DNA of 25,409 bases, from the NCBI GenBank assembly GCA_013153915.1, contig JAADDL010000082.1:1-25409 (forward strand), in the 5' to 3' direction. Within the stretch, counting starts at the first letter, position 1. Every line of letters begins with the position of its first letter. The notes below the pieces were generated by a model. The model saw only the letters and a program-made list of their open reading frames with translations. It ran no database searches and was not told the origin of the DNA. A program made the position numbers and the translations under genes. This document shows positions 8,016 through 15,347 of this stretch, piece after piece. Origin of the DNA: Campylobacterota bacterium (lineage in GTDB: Bacteria > Campylobacterota > Campylobacteria > Campylobacterales > JALSKU01).

Positions 8016-9025
8016 TGTTGCTTAGCATAGAGAGCAGCTGTGACGATAGTTCTATAGCCGTTACGAAAATTGACGATAAAAAACTCTTTTTTCATAAAAA
8101 GATTTCTCAAGAGATAGACCACTCAAAGTACGGAGGAGTGGTTCCCGAGCTTGCCGCAAGACTGCACGCCAAAGCTCTTCCGAAGATTCTTGAAGAGTGT
8201 AAAGAGTATTTTAAAGATTTAAAAGCGATAGCCGTTACTAACGAGCCGGGTCTCTCCGTGACTCTTGTCGAGGGCGTAACTATGGCAAAAGCTTTATGCA
8301 TAGCTCTTGACGCTCCTCTTGTAGGCGTCAATCATCTAAAAGGTCATATAGCCTCTTTGTTTATAGAAAAAGAGGGGGTATTTCCGATGATAACGCTTTT
8401 GGTGTCGGGAGGGCACACTCAAGTTTTATTCGTAAAGAGTTTTTTTGAGTATGAGGTGCTGGCCGAAACTCTTGACGATAGCTTCGGAGAGAGTTTTGAC
8501 AAAGTGGCTAAAATGCTAGGTCTTGGCTATCCGGGCGGTCCCGTGGTGGAGGAGTATGCCAAAAGAGGTGACGAGGATAGATTTGATTTTACCGTACCGC
8601 TATATAACTCAAATAGATTGGCGTTTAGCTATTCGGGTTTAAAAAATCAAGTTAGATTAGCGATAGAGTCCATAAAAGAGTTAAATGAACAAGATAAAGC
8701 CGATATATGCGCCTCTTTTCAAAAAACGGCGGTTTTACATCTTTTGCATAAGTTAAAAAAGATACTAAAAGAGCGCACTAAAAATCCTCATATCTTATCC
8801 GTAGTCGGAGGTGCTAGCGCAAACGGTTATCTAAGAAATCGACTTGAAAGATTAAGTAAAGATTTTGACATGGAGCTTCTGCTTGCCCCTTTGGAGTACT
8901 GCTCCGATAATGCCGCTATGATAGGCAGGTATGCGATAGAAGCCTATAAAAAAAGTCTATTTACCGATATTGACAAGATTAAAATAAGCCCAAAAGTATC
9001 TTGCGCTCAATCTTTTAGCGCATAA
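8015..9025 (+). CDS. tsaD: tRNA threonylcarbamoyladenosine transferase TsaD
   Basis: Catalyses the last step of t6A37 formation on ANN-decoding tRNAs, transferring threonylcarbamoyl from TC-AMP, in complex with TsaB and TsaE. About 336 residues from the GTG at 8015, close to the E. coli length. The ASKHA fold is visible: N-terminal LLSIESSCDDSSIAV, the metal-binding HLKGH (H107 and H111), TLLVSGGHTQ, then SGLKNQVR and the C-terminal VVGGASANGYLR and CSDNAAMIGR. The GTG overlaps the last base of the preceding stop, so expression is probably coupled. Its 3' end overlaps the convergent EamA gene by 19 bases. TsaB and TsaE are not in the window. Confidence 0.95.
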   Translation: MLLSIESSCDDSSIAVTKIDDKKLFFHKKISQEIDHSKYGGVVPELAARLHAKALPKILEECKEYFKDLKAIAVTNEPGLSVTLVEGVTMAKALCIALDAPLVGVNHLKGHIASLFIEKEGVFPMITLLVSGGHTQVLFVKSFFEYEVLAETLDDSFGESFDKVAKMLGLGYPGGPVVEEYAKRGDEDRFDFTVPLYNSNRLAFSYSGLKNQVRLAIESIKELNEQDKADICASFQKTAVLHLLHKLKKILKERTKNPHILSVVGGASANGYLRNRLERLSKDFDMELLLAPLEYCSDNAAMIGRYAIEAYKKSLFTDIDKIKISPKVSCAQSFSA

Positions 9026-9885
9026 CTTCCCAATTCCGCTATCAATATGGCAAATATCATAACAACCCCTCCTATTATCTGCATCAAACTTAGCGTTTCA
9101 TGTAGATAGAAGTATCCAAATACCGCGGCGCTTGCGGGTTCTATCGTAAATATGACGGCGGTTTTTGCGGGAGTTGTGAATTGCTGCATATATGTTTGGA
9201 CAAAAAGAGCGTAAACCGTGGCGAATATGACGGTAGCTCCAAGCGCTATCAGTAAAGATGGCGAAAAATGTTTCGGCATAGTAAAGGGGTCTATTGCCAA
9301 AGAGAACACCAAAGAGAGCATCGCAACTGTAAAAAGCTGTACGCTTACCAGTAAAAAAACATTATATTTTTTAGAGGATATGGAAGTGTAAACTATATGG
9401 ACGGCAAAAAAAACGGCACACAAAAACGAATACACCTCCCCTTTTCCTATCGACTCTATCCCGTTCGCTCCCGTCAATAGCCATAAGCCTACGGTGGCAA
9501 GAAACGCTCCTATGATAGAGTATAGACGAACTTTTTGTTTAAATACGAAAAACGCCACGATAGGCACTATGATAACGTTTAAACCCGTTATAAACGCGAC
9601 TATCGAGGATTTTGTGTATGTCAAACCGTATGTTTGAAAAGCGTAGCCGCTAAAAAATAGAGCCCCCAAAAATAGCCCCGAGCGGATAAGAGGCATGGAT
9701 ATATCTTTTATAAATCTTAAAGATATAGCGCCCATTATGACAAAAGAGAGAAAAAATCTCAAAAATAAAAAAGAGAATACCGGCACATCCTTGATAGCGT
9801 CTTGCACTATCGCAAAAGTGATACCCCAAGAAAGCGCCACGCTAATCAAAGAGATGTCGGCTAAAAACTCTTTAAACTTTTTCAT
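9007..9885 (-). CDS. EamA/DMT family transporter
   Basis: Probable inner-membrane metabolite or drug exporter of the drug/metabolite transporter superfamily. The 292-residue protein is almost entirely hydrophobic, with about ten predicted membrane segments and two EamA repeats. The first repeat begins VALSWGITFAIVQDAI; the second ends with the typical TIEPASAAVFGYFYLHETLS. Substrate cannot be told from sequence. The ATG at 9885 has no clear Shine-Dalgarno sequence, and a TAAAAT box (minus strand, 9892-9897) lies only about 7 bases upstream, so a leaderless message is possible. Single-gene unit, convergent with tsaD and divergent from the ABC transporter genes. Confidence 0.9.
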   Translation of the reverse strand: MKKFKEFLADISLISVALSWGITFAIVQDAIKDVPVFSFLFLRFFLSFVIMGAISLRFIKDISMPLIRSGLFLGALFFSGYAFQTYGLTYTKSSIVAFITGLNVIIVPIVAFFVFKQKVRLYSIIGAFLATVGLWLLTGANGIESIGKGEVYSFLCAVFFAVHIVYTSISSKKYNVFLLVSVQLFTVAMLSLVFSLAIDPFTMPKHFSPSLLIALGATVIFATVYALFVQTYMQQFTTPAKTAVIFTIEPASAAVFGYFYLHETLSLMQIIGGVVMIFAILIAELGSYALKD

Positions 9886-9891
9886 CGAAGG

Positions 9892-9897
9892 ATTTTA
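9892..9897 (-). promoter_or_regulatory. candidate -10 box for the EamA gene
   Basis: On the minus strand the bases read TAAAAT, about 7 bases before the ATG. If used, transcription would start at or very near the start codon. No clear -35 is seen, which is common in Campylobacterota. Confidence 0.3.
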
Positions 9898-9920
9898 CCA
9901 TAAATTTAAGTATAGTTGTG

Positions 9921-9949
9921 TAAAATAATGTTGAAAACTTTTTAAGGAG
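9921..9949 (+). promoter_or_regulatory. candidate promoter -10 and SD for the ABC binding protein gene
   Basis: TAAAAT at 9921-9926 in an AT-rich divergent gap, followed by a strong AAGGAG at 9944-9949 with a 5-base spacer to ATG at 9955. Back-to-back with the EamA promoter. Confidence 0.45.
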
Positions 9950-9954
9950 TATGT

Positions 9955-10761
9955 ATGAAGAAGATTTTAGCGGCACTACTTTTAGTGTTTGGAGTCAATA
10001 TGATGGCGTCTGATATCGGATTGTGGAAAAAATCCACTCTAAATCAGATAATTCAAAAAGGTGTTTTAAGAGTCGGCATGGAGCCCGGGTATATGCCTTT
10101 TGAGATGAAGGATAAAAAAGGAAATATCATAGGGTTTGATGTCGATATGGCTAGAAAGATGGCAAAAGATATGGGCGTGAAGTTGCAAATCGTACCAACG
10201 GCTTGGGACGGTATCATAGCCGGTTTGTTGGCGGATAAGTATGACATCATCATCTCCGGTATGACTATCACTCAAAAGAGAAATCTCAAGATAAACTTTG
10301 CAAATCCTTATATCAATATAGGTCAAACTATGCTTGTTAAAGAGAGTGTCGCAAAGGGTAAAAAGTCTTGGAAAGATTTGGATAAGCCTCAGTATACTAT
10401 AGTTACAAAACTAGGCGTTACGGGTGAGATAGCTACAAGAAGAATGTTTAAACACGCAAAAATCAGAACATTCGATACGGAAGCGGACGCCGTTCAAGAG
10501 CTTTTAAACGGAAAAGCCGACGCTTTTGTTTACGATAAACCTTATAATGCTATGTTTATGGCAAAAAGAGGCGGAAAAGGTATCGTTCACTGGGATAAAG
10601 ATCTTACTTTCGAGCCTCTTGGATGGGCGGTTAGAAAAGGAGACCCCGACTTTTTGAACTGGCTTGATAACTTTTTAAATCAAGTTAAACATGACGGAAC
10701 ATATGACAAGATGTATAACAAATGGTTTAAAAATATCTCTTGGCTAAAAAGAGTTCAATAA
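9955..10761 (+). CDS. amino-acid ABC transporter substrate-binding protein (SBP_bac_3)
   Basis: Periplasmic solute receptor of a polar amino-acid type ABC importer. The 268-residue protein has a signal peptide (about 1-18, MKKILAALLLVFGVNMMA). It then shows the family pattern: VLRVGMEPGYMPFEMKD, IIGFDVDMARKMAKDMGV, WDGIIAGLLADKYDIIISGM, then the hinge and second lobe with KLGVTGEIATRRMF and ADAFVYDKPYN. The ligand-contact pattern (DxDxA, GMxxTxxR) is that of amino-acid binders. The gene precedes its permease by 3 bases. The substrate is not predictable from sequence. No ATPase gene follows. Confidence 0.92.
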   Translation: MKKILAALLLVFGVNMMASDIGLWKKSTLNQIIQKGVLRVGMEPGYMPFEMKDKKGNIIGFDVDMARKMAKDMGVKLQIVPTAWDGIIAGLLADKYDIIISGMTITQKRNLKINFANPYINIGQTMLVKESVAKGKKSWKDLDKPQYTIVTKLGVTGEIATRRMFKHAKIRTFDTEADAVQELLNGKADAFVYDKPYNAMFMAKRGGKGIVHWDKDLTFEPLGWAVRKGDPDFLNWLDNFLNQVKHDGTYDKMYNKWFKNISWLKRVQ

Positions 10762-10764
10762 CCT

Positions 10765-11730
10765 ATGGCAAGAAAAAAAGAATCGATCTTAAAAAATAAA
10801 ACCTTCGGTCATTTTTTGGCCGTAGGTTTTTATGTTTTAATATTATACGGATTGTATGTTGCGGCAACGCATATGAACTATATTTGGAAATGGAATAGCG
10901 TCCCAAAATATTTCGCTTATGAAAAAAAGATTGAACTAACGGCGCCTTTTGACGGTGTTGTTAGCGTAAAAGGCGATAAGATTATCATCACTTCGGAAGA
11001 CGGAGAGAAAAAAGAGTTGTCGGCAAAAGGCTATAAGATAGATGTTAAAGACGGAGCCGAGGTATATGAGGGCGATACTCTGGCATACTATACGAAATGG
11101 ACATCGGGCCCGCTTCTAAAGGGGCTGTACGTAACGCTTGAGATATCCTTTTATGCGGCGATATTGGCATTTATTTTAGGCTGGATACTCACTTTTATGA
11201 GGATAAGCGGCTATCCTTTTTTGGACGATATAGCGACTGTTTATATCACTATCATAAGAGGTACGCCTTTATTGGTGCAGATATTTATCTTTTACTTTAT
11301 CATAGCCACCATATTCAATCTTGAGAGATTTGTTGCGGGAGCGGCGTCGTTAGGACTTTTTTACGGAGCGTATATCGCCGAGATATTAAGAGGCGCCATA
11401 CAATCAGTCGATAAAGGTCAAACGGAAGCTTCAAAATCTTTGGGCATGAACTATATCCAAACTATGGGTTATATCATAATGCCTCAAGCTTTAAAAAGAG
11501 CCTTACCTGCGCTTGTGGGCGAAGTCATAGCGTTGGTTAAAGATTCCTCTTTGGTCTCCGTTATATCTATCACCGACCTTACCAAGGTGGGAAGAGAGAT
11601 AGTGGCAAATACGTTTTCACCGTTTGAAACTTGGCTTATCGTTGCGGGCATGTACTTCTCCATCACATTTACTTTGGCAATCATCGGACATAAGTATGAA
11701 AAGAAACTTAAAGCAAAAGGCGGTTTCTGA
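10765..11730 (+). CDS. amino-acid ABC transporter permease with hybrid-like extra domain
   Basis: Inner-membrane permease of the HisM/GlnP type. Residues 122 onward hold the conserved core, with the EAA loop EASKSLGMNYIQTMGYIIMP followed by QALKRALPALVGE, and IIRGTPLLVQIF earlier. The N-terminus is unusual: a first membrane segment (about 17-36), then about 70 residues (about 45-115) with TAPFDGVVSVKGDKIIITSE and VKDGAEVYEGDTLAYY, resembling a small beta-barrel or lipoyl/hybrid-motif fold. With a cytoplasmic N-terminus this insert would face the periplasm. At 321 residues it is about 90-100 longer than typical permeases. The partner binding protein is 3 bases upstream; the ATPase must be encoded elsewhere. 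Confidence 0.9.
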   Translation: MARKKESILKNKTFGHFLAVGFYVLILYGLYVAATHMNYIWKWNSVPKYFAYEKKIELTAPFDGVVSVKGDKIIITSEDGEKKELSAKGYKIDVKDGAEVYEGDTLAYYTKWTSGPLLKGLYVTLEISFYAAILAFILGWILTFMRISGYPFLDDIATVYITIIRGTPLLVQIFIFYFIIATIFNLERFVAGAASLGLFYGAYIAEILRGAIQSVDKGQTEASKSLGMNYIQTMGYIIMPQALKRALPALVGEVIALVKDSSLVSVISITDLTKVGREIVANTFSPFETWLIVAGMYFSITFTLAIIGHKYEKKLKAKGGF

Positions 11731-11757
11731 TAAATAAGATAATACTTATCCTAATTA
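11731..11757 (+). promoter_or_regulatory. candidate operator dyad upstream of tpx
   Basis: A 27-bp imperfect dyad centred on base 11744; 10 of 12 arm positions pair. The core is GATAATACTTATC at 11738-11750. It ends three bases before the tpx -10 box, so a bound repressor would block transcription. The 7-1-7 layout loosely resembles Fur/PerR-family boxes. Confidence 0.35.
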
Positions 11758-11759
11758 GC

Positions 11760-11765
11760 TATAAT
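11760..11765 (+). promoter_or_regulatory. tpx promoter -10 box
   Basis: Perfect TATAAT in the 63-base gap after the permease gene, about 29 bases before the tpx ATG. AAAGGA at 11783-11788 is the ribosome site. No TTGACA-like -35 is seen. Confidence 0.6.
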
Positions 11766-11793
11766 TTCAACATAAAATGTCAAAGGAAAAATT

Positions 11794-12303
11794 ATGGCGA
11801 AAACAAAATTAAAAGGCAATGACGTAAATCTTGCCGGAAACGATGTAAAAGTTGGAGATAAGGCGCCCGAAGTAACGGTAGTAGGAAAAGACCTTTCGGA
11901 GATAAAAGTGGGAGGAGCAAAAGATAAGGTTCAGCTTATCGTTGCCGTTCCATCTTTGGATACTGCCGTTTGTGCGGCTGAAACAAGAAAATTCAATGAA
12001 GAGGCGACATCTATCGACGGCGTTGAAGTGACTGTCGTTTCTATGGATTTGCCTTTTGCTATGGGTAGATTTTGTACTACCGAAGGTATTGAAAATCTAA
12101 ATGTAGGAAGCGATTTTAGAGATAAAGAGTTTGCAAAAAGTTACGGTGTTTTGATAGCGGACGGTCCTTTGGCGGGATTGAGCGCAAGAGCGATTTTCGT
12201 AGTAAATAATCAAGGGGAGATTACTTACAAACAAATTGTTCCCGAAATTACCGAAGAACCAAACTATAAAGAGGCTATCGAAGCCACTAAAGCTGCTATA
12301 TAG
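11794..12303 (+). CDS. tpx: thiol peroxidase Tpx
   Basis: Atypical two-cysteine peroxiredoxin that reduces hydrogen and alkyl peroxides using thioredoxin. The 169-residue protein has the Tpx signature around the peroxidatic cysteine (SLDTAVCAAETRKFNE, C60) and the resolving cysteine in MGRFCTTEGIEN (C94), which match C61 and C95 of E. coli Tpx in position. N-terminal LKGNDVNLAGNDVKVGDKAP is also family-like. It has its own promoter and probably its own terminator, so it is a single-gene unit, fitting stress-responsive expression. It is cytoplasmic or possibly periplasmic in some relatives; no signal peptide is visible here. Confidence 0.96.
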   Translation: MAKTKLKGNDVNLAGNDVKVGDKAPEVTVVGKDLSEIKVGGAKDKVQLIVAVPSLDTAVCAAETRKFNEEATSIDGVEVTVVSMDLPFAMGRFCTTEGIENLNVGSDFRDKEFAKSYGVLIADGPLAGLSARAIFVVNNQGEITYKQIVPEITEEPNYKEAIEATKAAI

Positions 12304-12307
12304 GGAT

Positions 12308-12330
12308 TAAAGCGGGATTTTCCCGCTTTA
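12308..12330. terminator. bidirectional terminator between tpx and murB
   Basis: Perfect 10-bp inverted repeat, TAAAGCGGGA and TCCCGCTTTA, with a TTT loop. The arms end in A/T runs, so it can stop transcription from both sides. The outer right bases 12328-12330 are the murB stop codon. Confidence 0.8.
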
Positions 12331-13098
12331 TAGCACCACTATCTCAAGTTCCAACTCTATACCGAATCTTTCAAAAACCCTTTTTTTTGCCAACTCTATT
12401 AAACTCATCGTATCATCAAAAGACGCACTGCCGTAATTGACAAGAAAATTGGCATGTTTTTCACTAAAACCGGCGTCGCCTATCTTATATCCTTTAAGTT
12501 TGCACTCATCCAAAACCCTTCCCGCAAAGTCGTTTTTCGGATTTTTAAAACAGCTTCCCGCACTAGGCTCTTTCGGCTGATTTGCTCTAAGTTTTTCAAA
12601 ATACTCAAGAAGAGGATAGCTAAACCCCTTTTTTATTTCAAAAACCGCTTCATAAACGATGTTTGATATATCGGTATATCTGTATCCGTAGTTTATATCT
12701 TTTTTCTCAATGTAGCCTTTTGAGGATTTTATAGCAACTAAGGAGTTAAATATCTCATGCTCTTTTAGTCCCGCATTCATCTTTACCATACCGCCTACGG
12801 TGCCGGGGAGTTTTTGCATCAGCTCAAACCCCGAAATATCGTTTTTTTTGGCAAAAGAGAGTATTTTACCGCTTGGCGTCGCGCCTCCTATATGCAAAAA
12901 ACCATCTTTTATCATGATATGATCAAAGTTTTTGGAGAGTTTGGCTAATTTTGGGGGGTTGTTTGAGATAAGGATATTGTTGGCACCTCCGATGATAGCG
13001 TATCTTTCAAAGACTTCGTCAATCTCTTCTATCATCTCCACATCGACTACGGAGCCTATCTTTATGCTACTGTATCTGGAAAAATCTATCTTTTTCAA
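12328..13098 (-). CDS. murB: UDP-N-acetylenolpyruvoylglucosamine reductase
   Basis: FAD-dependent enzyme that makes UDP-N-acetylmuramate in peptidoglycan precursor synthesis. About 256 residues from TTG at 13098, which overlaps the fliQ stop (TTGA) and gives LKKIDFSRYSSIKIG, the expected short N-terminus; a longer open frame to 13164 would run back inside fliQ. Seen are the FAD-binding YAIIGGANNILIS and LPGTVGGMVKMNAG segments, YGYRYTDI, and the catalytic-serine region SAGSCFKNP, followed by AGFSEKHANFLVNYG. It is a short family member, like those of other Campylobacterota. The fliQ-murB pairing is also known in H. pylori, and no separate ribosome site is seen, so translation is probably coupled. 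Confidence 0.94.
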   Translation of the reverse strand: MKKIDFSRYSSIKIGSVVDVEMIEEIDEVFERYAIIGGANNILISNNPPKLAKLSKNFDHIMIKDGFLHIGGATPSGKILSFAKKNDISGFELMQKLPGTVGGMVKMNAGLKEHEIFNSLVAIKSSKGYIEKKDINYGYRYTDISNIVYEAVFEIKKGFSYPLLEYFEKLRANQPKEPSAGSCFKNPKNDFAGRVLDECKLKGYKIGDAGFSEKHANFLVNYGSASFDDTMSLIELAKKRVFERFGIELELEIVVL

Positions 13099-13361
13099 AA
13101 TATAAATGTCGGTATCATATTTAGGATTCTTGTCGTAAACTCTATCATCATGTTCATCATCCAAGGCATCGTGAAGATGATGACGACGACGACAAGTATG
13201 ATTTTGGGAACAAAACTAAGGGTCATTTCGTTTATCTGTGTCGTTGCTTGAAATATACTGATAGCAAGTCCGGCAATCAAACCCGAAAGCAGCATAGGCA
13301 AAGAGAGATAAAGCGCTATTTTAAAAGTCTCAACTCCAAGTCCTATAAGTTTAGCCTCCAT
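13095..13361 (-). CDS. fliQ: flagellar export apparatus protein FliQ
   Basis: Core subunit of the flagellar type III export gate (FliPQR), in the inner membrane of the basal body. The 88-residue protein begins MEAKLIGLGVETFKIAL and has two long hydrophobic segments (about 15-40 and 50-75), the second with VPKIILVVVVIIFTMPWMM, typical of FliQ. The ATG at 13361 is chosen over GTG at 13364 because AAGAGG then lies 6 bases upstream. Start and stop both overlap neighbours (mqnD stop and murB start). It is the only flagellar gene in the window, indicating that flagellar genes are scattered, as usual in this phylum. Confidence 0.93.
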   Translation of the reverse strand: MEAKLIGLGVETFKIALYLSLPMLLSGLIAGLAISIFQATTQINEMTLSFVPKIILVVVVIIFTMPWMMNMMIEFTTRILNMIPTFIF

Positions 13362-14230
13362 CACATACCTCTTATCTTTTCATATTCCGTTGGTACAAAA
13401 TAGTCTTCGCAAGCTATTTTTTTGTCATAATATCCATGCTCGTACCCTATCTCAAAAAGTTTATCTATCGCTTTTTTTTGTCTATCTCCAAGCGTTATCG
13501 AATCATCGTTGGCGTAAAGCTCGAGATACTTTTGCAAACTCTTTTCGTCAACCCTTATAAGAGATCTTTCCAAAAGCATTTTGGAGAGCATTTTTGCGTG
13601 GTCTCTTGCGACTTTAACCGCTTTTGTTAAGAGCTCTTCGCTCTTTATAGCGACATTTAGAGGCATAGACCTTCTTATCGCCATACCGCCAAGAGGCAAA
13701 GGCAACTCCTCCTTTGAAAGCTCTAGCCATATATCCCAAAGCTCTCTTTCGACCTCTAAAGAGTCGTCAAAGTTCAAAATACTTTCATGTATCAAAACTC
13801 CCGCGTCGGTTTCGCCGGATAAAACGGTATCTTCTATATCGAGAAAGTTTTTATAGACGATTCTAGCCTCGGGATAAGCTATCTTAAATAAAAGCGCATT
13901 TGTCGTGTTTGCTCCGCTTAGGGCTACTTTAAAGTTTCTTTTGAGCTTTTTGCCTCTTTTTTTGATGAGTTTAGGACCGTAACCCTCTCCGAAGCTAACC
14001 GCCGTCTTTAAAAGCGCATAATCGTCTCTGATATTCGGATATAGAGCAAAGCTTATAGCGCTTATATCGTAAATATTATTTAAAGCCTTCTCATTTAGCG
14101 TTTCAATATCAAGAGCGATATTGTCAAATCTTATCTCATTGTCGCCAATCCAGCCGAATTTTATAGCATAATACATAAAAATATCGTCCGCATCGGGAGA
14201 GTGGGCGACCGTAATCTCTTTTTTTACCAT
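13361..14230 (-). CDS. mqnD: 1,4-dihydroxy-6-naphthoate synthase-like protein (MqnD)
   Basis: Probable MqnD of the futalosine route to menaquinone, converting cyclic dehypoxanthine futalosine to 1,4-dihydroxy-6-naphthoate. The 289-residue protein has the type-2 periplasmic-binding-protein-like fold of MqnA/MqnD with no signal peptide. It starts TVAHSPDADDIFMYYAIKFG, contains LSGANTTNALLFKIAYP, and has DAGVLIHES with H148 in the position expected for the catalytic His (H145 in Thermus). The C-terminal region is GDRQKKAIDKLFEIGYEHG. AGGAG precedes the ATG by 5 bases. MqnA is the alternative, but the GxLIHE motif favours MqnD. First gene of the mqnD-fliQ-murB unit, divergent from recA. Confidence 0.82.
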   Translation of the reverse strand: MVKKEITVAHSPDADDIFMYYAIKFGWIGDNEIRFDNIALDIETLNEKALNNIYDISAISFALYPNIRDDYALLKTAVSFGEGYGPKLIKKRGKKLKRNFKVALSGANTTNALLFKIAYPEARIVYKNFLDIEDTVLSGETDAGVLIHESILNFDDSLEVERELWDIWLELSKEELPLPLGGMAIRRSMPLNVAIKSEELLTKAVKVARDHAKMLSKMLLERSLIRVDEKSLQKYLELYANDDSITLGDRQKKAIDKLFEIGYEHGYYDKKIACEDYFVPTEYEKIRGM

Positions 14231-14248
14231 TTTGACTCCTAAACGAAA

Positions 14249-14298
14249 CTATTTTATCATTTTTTCATTAAGTTTTTAATGAATTAATGATAAAATAG
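14249..14298. promoter_or_regulatory. 50-bp near-perfect palindrome with divergent mqnD and recA promoters
   Basis: Arms 14249-14271 and 14276-14298 pair at 21 of 23 positions around a 4-base centre (GTTT). Outer arms are CTATTTTATCATT and AATGATAAAATAG; inner arms are TTCATTAA and TTAATGAA. Each outer arm contains TAAAAT pointing outward: at 14291-14296 for recA (plus) and 14251-14256 for mqnD (minus), both at plausible distances from the start codons. It could be an operator for both genes. Confidence 0.6.
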
Positions 14299-14323
14299 GA
14301 GAATTTAAAAAGAAGAGGGTAAT

Positions 14324-15346
14324 ATGTCTATAGATGAAAATAAGAAAAAAGCGTTGGATTTGGCTATCAAGCAGATAGATAAATCCTTTGGCAAGGGTAC
14401 GCTTGTTAGGCTCGGAGAAAAAGTTATCGAACCCATAGAGGCTATCAGCACAGGCTCTATAGGACTGGATATAGCTCTTGGTATAGGCGGGGTTCCCAAA
14501 GGCAGAATTATAGAGATATACGGACCGGAGAGTTCGGGAAAAACTACTTTGGCTTTGCAGATAACCGCCGAAGCGCAAAAAAAGGGCGGTATATGCGCTT
14601 TTATAGACGCAGAGCACGCACTTGATGTGAAATATGCGCAAAATCTCGGAGTAGATACCGACAATCTTTTAGTTTCTCAGCCCGATTACGGTGAGCAAGC
14701 TTTGGATATAGTAGAGAGTATCGCCAGAAGCGGAGCGGTTGATCTTATCGTTATAGATTCCGTTGCGGCTTTGACTCCAAAAAGTGAAATTGACGGAGAT
14801 ATGGGAGATAGCCATGTCGGACTTCAAGCAAGACTGATGAGTCAAGCGTTAAGAAAGCTTACCGGCATACTTCACAAGATGAATACCACGGTCATATTTA
14901 TCAACCAAATCAGGATGAAGATAGGCATGATGGGCTACGGAAGCCCCGAAACCACTACCGGCGGAAACGCCTTGAAGTTTTATGCCAGTGTTAGGATAGA
15001 TGTTAGAAGGATAGCCACCTTAAAGCAAGCCGAAGAGAGCATAGGCAATAGAGTTAAGGCAAAAGTGGTAAAAAATAAAGTCGCACCTCCGTTTAAAACG
15101 GCGGAATTTGATGTGATGTTCGGCGAGGGTATCTCAAAAGAGGGAGAGCTTGTCGATTATGGAGTGAAGCTTGATATTATAGACAAGAGCGGCTCTTGGT
15201 TTAGCTATAAAGATAAAAAGCTAGGGCAAGGCAGAGAAAAGGTAAAAGCCTACTTGAAAGAGAACAAAGAGTTGGCACGGGAGATAGAAGATGAGCTTAA
15301 AAAAGCTATGGGTTTTGAAGTAGAAGAGAAAAAAGAGGGAGAATAA
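14324..15346 (+). CDS. recA: recombinase RecA
   Basis: DNA-dependent ATPase that forms nucleoprotein filaments for homologous recombination. The 340-residue protein is a complete, uninterrupted RecA: FGKGTLVRLGEK, Walker A GPESSGKT near residue 67, MAW-type region with EQALDIVE, Walker B LIVIDSVAAL, loop L1 MGDSHVGLQARLMSQALRKL, loop L2 FINQIRMKIGMMGYGSPETT, and an acidic C-terminal tail. There is no intein. No SOS-type LexA box of the E. coli kind is evident upstream; the promoter lies in a large palindrome instead. GAGGG precedes the ATG. It is 1 base from eno, so the two are co-transcribed, as in H. pylori. Confidence 0.98.
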   Translation: MSIDENKKKALDLAIKQIDKSFGKGTLVRLGEKVIEPIEAISTGSIGLDIALGIGGVPKGRIIEIYGPESSGKTTLALQITAEAQKKGGICAFIDAEHALDVKYAQNLGVDTDNLLVSQPDYGEQALDIVESIARSGAVDLIVIDSVAALTPKSEIDGDMGDSHVGLQARLMSQALRKLTGILHKMNTTVIFINQIRMKIGMMGYGSPETTTGGNALKFYASVRIDVRRIATLKQAEESIGNRVKAKVVKNKVAPPFKTAEFDVMFGEGISKEGELVDYGVKLDIIDKSGSWFSYKDKKLGQGREKVKAYLKENKELAREIEDELKKAMGFEVEEKKEGE

Positions 15347-15347
15347 G

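Noticed and set aside
13099..13164. Longer N-terminus for murB
   Set aside because: It would lie inside fliQ and encode an acidic tail unlike MurB; the TTG at 13098 gives the expected N-terminus.
14324..15346. Intein or frameshift in recA
   Set aside because: All RecA motifs are in order with normal spacing and length.
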